From: Triglochin maritima | Taxonomy: Eukaryota > Streptophyta > Magnoliopsida > Alismatales > Juncaginaceae | Assembly (NCBI GenBank): GCA_963682175.1 | Contig: OY821771.1 | Location: forward strand, 9,671,001-9,735,000 | Length of the DNA stretch: 64,000 nucleotides | Direction: 5' to 3' | Position numbers and translations under genes: made by a program | The notes under the pieces: generated by a model | Database searches by the model: none | What the model saw: the letters and a program-made list of their open reading frames with translations, nothing else | Told to the model about the DNA's origin: nothing | Shown: one piece after another, positions 23,861-34,200 of the stretch | How positions within the stretch are numbered: the first letter of the stretch is position 1 | Layout: each line of letters begins with the position of its first letter

Positions 23861-24407
23861 AAAACGGTTAATATGATTTGCCCGAATTAATAAGGAATTA
23901 TTCCAATTATGATTAAATGTTGATGCGGATGATTATGTGTAAAATTGTAATTGATTTTAGGGAGAGAAAAATAAGAGATCATGGGATGTCCAACATGCAC
24001 ACAATTTGGTAACCAGAGTAGGCAAACAGTGTATTTCTTTCAGCTTAGCGTTCACCAAAACGTCAAACAACGTTCGACAAACGCAGTGAGGTGAACCATC
24101 CATAAGACTATACACGATTCACAAACTAGGTGTGAAGAATGTGGAGGTCCGCTCTTGGCCCAACACATTCCTACACACCCACCTGGCTACAATGTGCACA
24201 TTGGAGTAAATGTGCGCATTAGGTACTCCCCCATGCGATGAGATGGATTGCCCACGCCCAAGCATAGATCAGTAAAAATTAATGTCGTGGGTGGGCACGA
24301 GATCATCGACTAAGGGGATCCCAGTCTCGTTGGAGTTAAATTAGGGTGTCACCGAGTGCTTCACCCCTCTGAGAGTGACACTAAACTCGAGTGGTCTGGG
24401 CTGGTCA
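23861..24407. other. Unassigned sequence between LTRs
   Basis: May be the remainder of copia-like copy A or its flank. A TTCGAC/GTCAAA-containing stretch occurs near 24060-24090. No gene, terminal repeat or target duplication was identified. Confidence 0.4.
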
Positions 24408-24841
24408 CACTTTAAAAATTTACGAATAGCGAAAAATTTAAAACTTATAAAAGATATAAGAATCAACACCGGGGTCGTTACCAAACCACATAATATATAT
24501 GTATAGAGTGGTACAATGTCTGATACACGAATCAAAAGATGATTACAACAACAAAAGATATACAACAAATACAAAAGTAATCATCAACCTCAAAAACCAC
24601 GAAGGACAGGATCTTGTCCAAGTGCCCTCACCCTCAGTCACCACCTCCTATTGATGCTTACGACCTGAAATGCAACAAAACTATGCCTGAGCTTCCCACT
24701 AGGAAACCCCGTATGCCAACTCCTAAAATATGAATATCACATATATGAGACATGATATGAAACATGCAATAAAAAACACAACTACCACCGTCCAACTGGG
24801 CTCTCGGGACCTCACTCCCAACCACAGCCGACGCCACAACA

Positions 24842-25060
24842 CATGCACACAAGGCCCCGCCGGAAAGACATCGGCCATGGGTCTCAAGGGTCCTCTCACC
24901 CCAACCCCACAACACACGTGTACACAAGGCACTGTCAGAAATTTCCTCGGCCTCGGGTTTCAAGGGTCTTCTCACCCCAACCTCACAACATACGTGTACA
25001 CAAGGCACCGTCGGAAAATCATCGACCAAACCAAACAAATACGTGCACACAAGGCACTTG
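24842..25060. repeat. About 75-bp minisatellite in the LTR
   Basis: The anchor TG(C/T)ACACAAGG recurs at 24844, 24919, 24995 and 25044 (spacings 75, 76, 49). The units contain CTCACCCCAACC and CAAGGGTC blocks. A shorter version with anchors near 18735, 18776 and 18833 sits at the same place in the LTR at 18350-19871, so unit number and length differ between copies. Confidence 0.7.
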
Positions 25061-25197
25061 CTCCTCAGAGCCACAACCATGATCTCTCTCAGGTTGGAAT
25101 GTCCGTACCGTCGCCCCAAAAAGGTCGGGGACCCGTTGCCCTCGAGGCAGATCCAACCATAACACCACAAGCAATAATATGCAAAACTGTGCCAAAA

Positions 25198-25718
25198 CGG
25201 TCGAACTAAAATTCACAAACGGTCGACCGAAACTCCACCATTATTCCGAAAATACCCGAAATAACGTCCAACTGGTCGAACGGCAAAGGGGTCCCGTTCG
25301 ACCGAAAACAACCAATGAAAACCTCTTTTCTCAAAAGAAACAATCGGTCGAACAATCCAAGACGTCCGGTCGACCGAGCACCGCCAGTAAACCCCCCCCC
25401 CCCCCCCATCAAACCACACTACACGGTCGACCGAAACAACCCTTCCGGTCGAACGGTCTTTATGTTAACTTAAGTCGTCGGTCGGACGAGTCAAACAGGC
25501 GGTTGACCGTCTAGATGGTCAACACCCCAACCGACCTACAACAGTGCTTTCGGTCGACCGACAAAGTGGACCCGTTCGGCCGAAAATACCGAGAGCCTCT
25601 TTCTCTTGCTAAAATCGCACCACCGGTCGACCACCCTAGGGTATCATTCGACTGGTGCAAGAGATATTGCCCAAAATACACTACGCTAGGTCGACCACAC
25701 CAACCCACCGGTCGACCG
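25198..25718. repeat. Palindrome array with 22-bp pairs
   Basis: Motifs start at 25198, 25220, 25273, 25295, 25345, 25367, 25424, 25446, 25479, 25500, 25551, 25573, 25624, 25645, 25688 and 25709. Spacings are 22, 53, 22, 50, 22, 57, 22, 33, 21, 51, 22, 51, 21, 43, 21. The register matches the array at 18871-19384 motif for motif; the single 57-bp gap contains the C16 run. Confidence 0.88.
25392..25407. repeat. C16 homopolymer
   Basis: Sixteen consecutive C inside the palindrome array. It accounts for most of the extra length of one inter-pair gap (57 bp rather than about 49). Confidence 0.85.
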
Positions 25719-27085
25719 TTCCTGAGAAAAAAAGCTGCTGCACGACCCTCGCCGAGCCTTCCGGACTACCGTCGTTCAATCCAACACTCGCAAAGGCTTA
25801 AGTGAGTGTTAAGGAAGTTTGGCATACCTTTAAGGCTTGAAGAAGCCTTTAAAGAAACACAGCGAGCACTTCCTCGCAAAACCTCTTCTTCTCCGACGAA
25901 ATCCTCGAACGTGATCACCTCACTCCGGCAACACGACCGCAACTACGTGCACTCCGCTTCCCAATCCTCAACGGAGCTTCCGCAAGGTGTGAGAGAGAAT
26001 CAAGAGGGTTTGAACGGGAGAGTGAGAGAGAGACTAGTGAGGAGAGAGAGAAGTGAGAGAGAGAGAAGTGTGAGAGAGACTAGTGAGGAGAGAGAAGTGA
26101 GAGAGAGAGAGTTCAAACATTTATACTCAATCCCAACCAAATTTCAGTCGTCCATCTCAAACCTTCTCAAATCCACCACCTAAACACAATTAACCTAAAA
26201 GTTAGGGGTTAGGATATAACAATATTGATGCTATGTAATAACTTGCAACAATACGTAGATGTTGCAATTAATAATATTAACTTATCTCATTTTAAATGAC
26301 ATTTAGTCCATCGATCAGGAAACAAAAACTGTTAATTGATTCTATTTTTTTATCTGTTATAATCTTATCCTATTTTTAAATCTCAAACAAGTCAAACATA
26401 TAAATGATACTGTTCAGATTCGTAATAATTTGTTGTCATCACATATACATTCATTCTATATTTATAAGCACATGCAATTATTATTCAATGGACATGTAGA
26501 TCACGCCCCAATTAACTACAAGTTCCTTTTCTTTAATAATTGCAACTAGTAAATTCTTAGACAAGACACATTTGAAGATTCTATCGTCTGTCATGGAATA
26601 AAATCTTTTAGCCACTCTCTTTTCTTTCTATTTGCACCAATGTTTCGCTACAGTACGTAGAGTAACAAACAAGGGAGAAAGAGATTTGAAGGAGAAAAAA
26701 AAGATAAACAAGGGAGAAAGAAATTTGAAGGAGAATCGAGTTTGTAAATTTCTTTTCTTTAAAAGAATTACAAGTCTCTTACTTATGATGGAACGTACAA
26801 CACAAATATGAGATTACATGAACGAGAGAATTATATAATTGTATTTAAGTGTGGGGTTACAAAAAGGTGTAAACACCAAGTAGTAAGATGAAACATCCGT
26901 ATGATTTTGCTGTTTCGTAACAAATAAATATTATTTTCGGGTCCATCTTACCCTTCTTGGCCCAATGCAACCTTGAAGGCCATCCCTTAACGCGGGGATT
27001 TTGCGGTCGTGAGAGTGGTCGGTCACTCACGATCGGGTTAAACAAATTTTAACCGCAGAAATTTACGGTCATCTTTGCCTGGGTT

Positions 27086-27117
27086 GTCGACCCGGGCGTT
27101 TCAACGCCCGGGTCGAC
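27086..27117. repeat. Perfect 15-bp inverted repeat with 2-nt loop
   Basis: The arms GTCGACCCGGGCGTT and its exact complement are separated only by TC. Flanking GGGTT/GACCC extends the stem with one mismatch. The GC content stands out sharply from the AT-rich surroundings. Confidence 0.9.
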
Positions 27118-27138
27118 GACCCGGTTGTCCGGGTCATC

Positions 27139-27172
27139 CAACCCGGACGCGCCACGTGGCGCGTCCGGGTTG
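27139..27172. repeat. 34-bp perfect palindrome centred on CACGTG
   Basis: The arms are CAACCCGGACGCGCCAC and its exact complement; the centre (27155/27156) falls in CACGTG, a G-box core. It sits 22 bp after the 27086-27117 hairpin. Confidence 0.9.
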
Positions 27173-28192
27173 AATTTTTTATTTTTTTTTGTTTTGATTT
27201 TTGTTTTGATTTTTTTAATTTTTTTGTTTGAGTTTTTTTATAAATTTGTTTTTTGAAAATTCGTTTTATAATTGTTTTGATTTTTTAGAAATTTTTTAAA
27301 TTTTTTTTAAAATTTTATCAAGATGGACCCCGAAATGATGTGGATGAGAGATGTAGGTTTTGTTGGGTTGTGGTTAAGATGTGAATAGTATAGGAAAGAG
27401 AAGAAAGTGGGTTGAGGAAAGAGAAAGTTGATGTGGAAGAGAGAGAAAGCTGATTTTAAAGAGAGAGAGAGCTGATGATCGGGTCGTCGAGGTCATGGTT
27501 AGTGATGGTCTAATACGTACCTTGTTCAAGTCACAATCGTTGATCAATGCTTGGTGAGAGCTTCTTCTAAACCATTGTGGTCGAATACCTATTTATTAAA
27601 CCTAGACTTCCATTTTACACTTCTTGTCCTTGAGCCATATACTAGGACAACAGGCAACGCAACACTAGTAAAATCGTCATTAGTTTCGTGATATCCAGAC
27701 TTGCTGAACTTGCGTTTTGATTGCAACGTCTGCTCTTATTAGTGTCTCACACACATAATCGCAGATGTGCCACTCTACAAGTGTATATAAACACTCACGT
27801 ACCATTCATTACACATGATGGACTACCCTAATCTCAGCCACTCTTAGCAAGTTCTTTGGTAGAAATCATTATCCAATTCTTAAATACCGAAATTGTTACC
27901 AAGATATGCTCTACCAACAATCCCACATCAAATGACTTTGGTTGTACTGTCTTAGCACTTGATTTTTTTTTTTTTTTTTGAGACAATTCATAACAGATCC
28001 AACCTTCGGTCATAAACAGATCCCTCTCATGGCGTTGATATCCCAATCCAAGATCACTTTAAAGTTCAATAACCTGAAATATGGCCAGTGATGTGAAAAT
28101 TGCACTAGTTGACTATAAAAATGAATACTTTACTTGCAATCAAACTATAGAGTGAACAATCATCAAAGACCTAAAATATTAATCTCATCTAT

Positions 28193-28243
28193 CTATAAAT
28201 CTGGAATGCGACACCGCCAGTTTCTTTTATACTTCTTGTTGCA
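28193..28243 (+). promoter_or_regulatory. Putative core promoter of P450-2
   Basis: A TATA-like CTATAAATC at 28193-28201 lies about 43-50 bp before the ATG at 28244, leaving a very short leader. Position and sequence fit a plant TATA box; the start site itself is inferred. Confidence 0.4.
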
Positions 28244-31200
28244 ATGGATATCATCCTTTGCCTCTCAGGGTTCCTATGCTTGGTTGGAACTTGGGTTGTT
28301 ATTCATGGAATCAAGAAGAAGAAGGAGAAACGTCTCAATCTTCCACCAGGAAGCATGGGCGGTTGGCCGTTCATCGGTGATTTCTTTGGGTTTATATCGC
28401 GCAATCCGGCCACTTCTCTTGGACGTTTTATGGAGGACAAAGTCAGGAGGTAACAATATTTCTCTTGCTTAATTGCATAAGCTGAATCAATAACTAAGTT
28501 AAGACCCTATGTCATTGGTTTACTGTACAACATGCTCTCTTATACAACTACCACTGTGGTTGTATTTGGATGTAACTTTTTGTGAGTAACTTCTTCAAGA
28601 AGCTCTAACGTAGATGTCAGAAGTTTGTTCCAAGTTTTTCTTCAGTTTTTGTGTTTGTGGTTAATTGCACATATGAAAAACCAAAAAATCTATTTTTTAC
28701 ACATGTGATGGGAGCAGAATCGGTATTTCATAGCTAGGTGAGTGAACGAGAAGTTACCCCCAAAATGTACATAGAAAAAGGTCATAATAGGTGACAAACT
28801 AAAAAACTTGACCCCCCAATGTCCTTGTTTGGATGTTGTCCCCAGCTTTCGGGACACTTGTGGTGAGAGCTCATAAAATCTCTTCCCACGTTAACTCTAT
28901 CTTTAAAAATTAGTTTTTTTTGTAATAATAGAATCATTAAAAACTAGTTTTTCGTAATAATAGAATCATCACACGCTACTTTTTCTCTTTAAAGAAAAAT
29001 ATTTCGATCTCATTGAGTTATATGGTTCTCAAAAGATGTAATTTTTATATTATCATATGGACTAGTTTGGAACTATAAAATTCAATGGAATGGCAAATAA
29101 TGTAATGGTATTTGAAAATTACTAGTTACTATAAGAAAGTAAATATTGGTTATTTGAAAATTACTATTTTTATTTTATTTTAAAGGTAATGGTATTTTAC
29201 TTACATAGTTTTGCAATTAGGAACAGGTCAAAAATAACTTTTGCAAAATACTTTCTTAAAATATATATTGTTACACTAAATATTGTAGGTACGGAAAATT
29301 ATTTAAGATCAAGGTTATGGGAGGCCGAGTGATAATATCTGTCGACGAGGACTTCAACCGATTTGTGTTGCTCAACGACGGCAAGTTATTTGAGCAGAAT
29401 CTCCCCAAGATCTTTGAGAAGTTATTCGGCGAGACGCTGAAGGAGAGGGTGGCCGGAGAAAGACACCGATGTCTGAAGATCCTCATGAATCAGATGCTTG
29501 CCGTTCCAAGGCTTCAAACTCACTTCTTTCAAAGCTTTGAGCTCTATGCGTTGCGAACCCTAAACTCGTGGAAGGAAGATGTTCCTATACGTGCCCATGT
29601 AGAAACAAAAAAGGTACAAAAAATATGCATGGGAATTTAGAGCCTTTAGCCCTCCAAATCTTTGTTTTCACATACTTATTCATTTTTTATATCAATTTAT
29701 AAATCCTTATATCATCAAAAAAATAAATTCAAATGATACCTTGATCTATCAAACTACTAATTTTAATAAAAAAAATTATTGAACATATCAATAAGTAATC
29801 TTGTGGAATACAAAAAAAAACAATGTCTTGTATCTCTATTTCTCATGGTCGAAGTGACAAGGACTTGGTAGATTTTTGTTACTTATAAATTTGGTAACAT
29901 AATATTGTTTGTTATATTCTGGGAGACAAATTGGTAATCATTCGTTTCGTATACGGCTCACGTTGATGTGATCTTAGATCTAGGATTGATTATTAGTACT
30001 AATCTAATGGACTTACGCAATTGTATAATCGACCCTAACGTAAGTGTACTGCAAGATACAGTGAGTATTTGCTTAAAAAATCCCAAAAGATCCAGAAAAC
30101 TTGGTGTATTGCACTAGATTGTCGCTCAAGACACCAATAATTAATTGCATTACACCAAATCTTACAAGTTATATTTCCATGTGTATATGCAGCTGAGTTT
30201 TTACATGATATTGAAGAGCTTAATAAGCTTGGAGCCAGGAGAAGAAGATATGGAGGAACTTTGGAAACTTTATGGCCTTCTAGTGAAAGGGTTCACCTCT
30301 TTTCCGATAGACTTGCCTGGAACCAATTACCGAAAGGCTTTGAATGTACAAATTCTATCCTTATAACAAAAAATCATTTGCTTTCAAGAAAAACTAATTA
30401 TATATGCCTTTAAAGATTAAAATAGTACCTTTTTAAATATCCTCCATATAATCCGTAAGAGTTAAAATAAAATACCCTTGAATATTTGATGATATATCTT
30501 TGGTAAGTATCTTTTAATTTCACGTAATTTCATTTTCAAACTGACCTTGCATGTTGAGCCATATATACTTAACATTTAACCATCTTTGATGTTGGTTTCT
30601 TTTGGAGTTGTAATTCTCAAGTTAACGGTAAAATATTGGAAGATAATTGTGCAATTGGAAGTTGTTATCAGATGTACCTATGATATAATAGTAGCTGGAG
30701 GCCCCCCTCCTACTTTAAATAATCATTTAGAGGACATTTGAGGGCATAAACTTAGGAGCAACATTTATTTAGTTGTAAGTGGATATACATCAATTTTAAT
30801 AATTATTTGACTTGTCTTGCAAAGTCGAGGAGGGCAATTATGAGAATTATCAGTCGGATAATGGAAGAGAGGATTGAAAATAAAAATATCCAAAAAGAAG
30901 ATCAGAAGATGACTGATTCAGATTACCTTGACATCCTTCTCGATCAGTCGGATTATCTCCCACCCGAACATGTAGTTGACCATTTGCTTGAAATGCTTTT
31001 CGCCGGATTCGGGACGACGTCCAATGCTCTTGCTATGGTCATCTATTTCCTTGGAGAATCTCCAAAAGCTCTTCAACAATTGAAGGTACTCTTCTTTTGG
31101 TACTAGTTTGCATCATTTTTTTTTCCCCGAAAGCAATAACATTCAATGTTTTATAACTCGAATTTGGTTTATGATTTTGAAAGACACTTCTAAAGTGGCT

Positions 31201-34200
31201 TCTTTACTTGTGTGGTTAATATTTTTTAAATACACTTGTTAAGAAAAGCTTTCTAAGTAGAGATACGTACATTCAAAAAAGTGCCTACGCTTGCAAACAA
31301 CTGTATAAAAAAACCTTTTGATTGTTATGCGTTTTTGGCTTTCACTTGACTTTTAATTAATCAACCCAATTGTGTTTCAGGAAGAACACAAGGAAATTGC
31401 AAAGGAAAAAAAGAAAAGACGTGAATCTCGTTTAACCTGGGAGGATTACAGACTTATGGAATTCACTCAATGTGTAAGTATAGAGAAACTATATATTTAT
31501 TAAATTCTAAAATTAAAATAGGTTTTTTTCAATTTTAATGGAGTTATGGATTTCAATACTATTAAACAATAAAGACATTGCTATCGTAAACGTTATATAA
31601 CTAATTTACTAAGGATGCTAAATTTATTAGAAATATATTTTACTAATGCATATGTTGATTGCAAACATTTACTTGTATTTGTAAAGGTTATTAAGGAGAC
31701 ACTACGGCATGGTAATATATCGAGCTACATGCACAGAAGGGCCAAAACAGATGTTCAATATAAAGGTATATATGTGTAACCGCGCAATTCGCTACTAGTT
31801 TTTAAGTGCGATGGAAATTATTTAGACGCAACTTGTGAACTGTGGCTGGTGTATAATGTAGCAATAACATTATAAATAGCCTCTAAATATTAATCACTCG
31901 TGGCCTTTAATACTTCATAATATCACAGATACCCACGAATTTGAAGTAAACTTTTTGTTCTAGCCATATGTTGAACCATATGTAGAGTTCGTACGGTCAT
32001 CTCATGCTCCCCAGCTCTTGGTATTTCAAAATAACAAGAGGTGAAATAGATTTTAGGTTATATGTAACATAAGTATATAAGGCAAAATGGTTATACAAAA
32101 TTTGGGTTAATTACAGTTTGCCCCCCACAATTATGTCTTGATATCACTCTACACCCTTGAACTTTAAAATATGACAGTTACATCTCTCAACTTTCGTTTT
32201 GTAACATTTTGTTCCCTGAACTTTAAAATTTCATTATATAAACACACATTTGCAATTCTTTCCATATTTTTTTGCATTGTATCTCTTAGGGGAGAGCAAA
32301 ACACGGTCCGGTCCGAGTTTTTGGACCGGACCGGACCGGTCGGTCCGGGTTCGGTCCGGAAAATGTTGGTTGGGTCCGGTCCGGTCCGGGTTTCGGTTCG
32401 GGAAGTTTAGGTTCAGTCCGGTCCGGACCGGTCTTTTTTTTGGTTTTTTCTTTATAAAAATTCGGTTTTTGACCGGACCGATTCGGTCCGGTTCAGTCTT
32501 CAGTCCACGAGCATCTGGTCCGGTCCGGATGCTCACCCCTAGTATCTCTAATATACTTCTAAATCTAGTTTATGTGAATGTTAGGATCGAATCGGAAGTC
32601 ATCTATAGTTAGAATTTAGGTCGGATTCAGTATCAATGCAACCTAAATTCCAATCATATATGACTTCCGATTCAATTAGAAATTTTACGAAAATTAGATT
32701 TAAGAGTGTATTAGGAATATAATGCAAAAAATGGTAAAAACTGTAAATGTGTGTTTAAATAATAATTTTTTAAAATTCAATAAAACAACTTGTTACAAAC
32801 GAAAGTTCATAGGAATAACTATCACATTTTAAAGTTCAGATGTGTAAAGAGGAGGCATAGTCAATGGGCGTAAATTGTACTTAACCCCAAAAAAATTGGC
32901 GAAACTGCAAGGAAGTAATCGTATTTTAATTTTTTTGAATTTTCCTTATAAAATTATCTGTAATACGTAAATGACGTCAAGTTTTGTTTTAATGGCTACA
33001 ACCTTGAAAGTGACCAGCAGACCAGATATACAAGACAGAAGTTAACAAGTTTTTGTTGTTTATTTTGAAGGATATGATATTCCAAGAGGATCATATGTCC
33101 TTCTTAACCTGATTGGAGCTCGTCTCGATGGAGATGTTTTTAATGAACCCAACGGCTTTGATCCGTGGAGATGGCAGGTAAGACAAACACATGACATTAT
33201 GAACGTTGTATATAAATAAAGCATCTAAACCGGTCATCATGCCTTTTGTTCTACTTATTTTATACTATATCATTCGCTTTGATTTGATTATTGCCAACCT
33301 ACCCTAAACCATGTTAGGGATCCAAGAAACTAAGTTGACATCGAGAAATTTTGAAAAACATGCATGATAGAAGAGAGAAGAGAACAAATGAAAAGCAGAA
33401 TATCTTATTCAAATACCTATCACAATAAATTCGTGCAAGTCAAGTATAAAACAGGGTTGATTACACTTACCAAATTATAACCCATATTAATTTGACCATT
33501 TCAACAAATGTTTGTAACATTTACACCCCTTTAAAAACGAGGGGATCTAAAGGTAGGTATCGGGCCAAGTCTGGAGAAAATTAACGGGTCGGGCTTTAGG
33601 CCCAGCCCGTTGAGGTAAACAAGCGGGCCAGATGGACTGGTCCGTTTGTTTGCAAAAAGATTAAATATTCATACGGGCTGGCCTGGCTCGACCCCCACGA
33701 AGTGGGCCAGGCTCTGGGCTGCCCGTTACCCAACATTAAGTGGAATTATAGAATATTGTAAAAAGTGCACTTTCTACATGTTTTTGATATTTTTCACATA
33801 ATCCTTAGAATTCAATTAAACGACGATTGCTCAATGAAAATATATCAAGTATAAAGTCAAATAGATGAAGAGCGGTAGACTAAAACATGGGTTTCGATGA
33901 GGAGCGTCCGCACTTCCGCGTCAGTCGAATCAGATCTGAAACTCGTGGTCAACACCACACTGACAGAGTCGTCGCTCATGTCAGTCAACTCACATAGTTA
34001 TGTCATAGTCAAGCTACTTGTCGGAAAACATCGTCAGACAGTCACCGTCGCCACTCGGTCGTGCGGAGGTACCCTCGCGTGGCTATCTCACAACACAGGC
34101 TACCCACACTGCCACCACTCGGTCGCGTGGTGCACAACATCGCCATTAAGGCCAGTCGATCACATCTGTCGCCTGAAAGCTGTCTGATCAACTCATCCGG

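Larger units (their letters stand above)
24408..26221 (-). mobile_element. LTR of the palindrome-array family (5' boundary uncertain)
   Basis: Aligns with the solo LTR at 18350-19871 in order: GGGGTCGT(T/C)ACCAAACCAC, the GTGTACACAAGGCAC minisatellite, the palindrome array, a CT/GA-rich promoter-side region with GAGAGAGA runs, and the AGGATATAACA end at 26221. The expected TGTAAC start is mutated or lost (the aligned text is GGTCACACTTTAAAAA). No matching target duplication was found for the ATATT that follows 26221. The open frames of 96-170 codons here overlap on several frames and are repeat artefacts. Confidence 0.8.
26222..28192. other. Upstream region of P450-2, with fold-back sequences
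   Basis: Mostly AT-rich. It contains two strong inverted repeats (27086-27117 and 27139-27172), T-rich tracts (27173-27320), a GA-rich stretch near 27395-27475 and a T run at about 27963-27980. A roughly 40-bp duplication (ACAAGGGAGAAAGA...TTTGAAGGAG) lies at 26668-26732. No gene was recognised. Confidence 0.5.

Noticed and set aside
24658..25209. Open frames of 159-170 codons on both strands
   Set aside because: They overlap in several frames across minisatellite and palindrome repeats of an LTR; no domain and no conservation between copies.
32287..32541. Telomere- or satellite-like GGTCCGG repeat
   Set aside because: The runs are confined to elements with hAT ends and 8-bp duplications, so they are subterminal transposon repeats.
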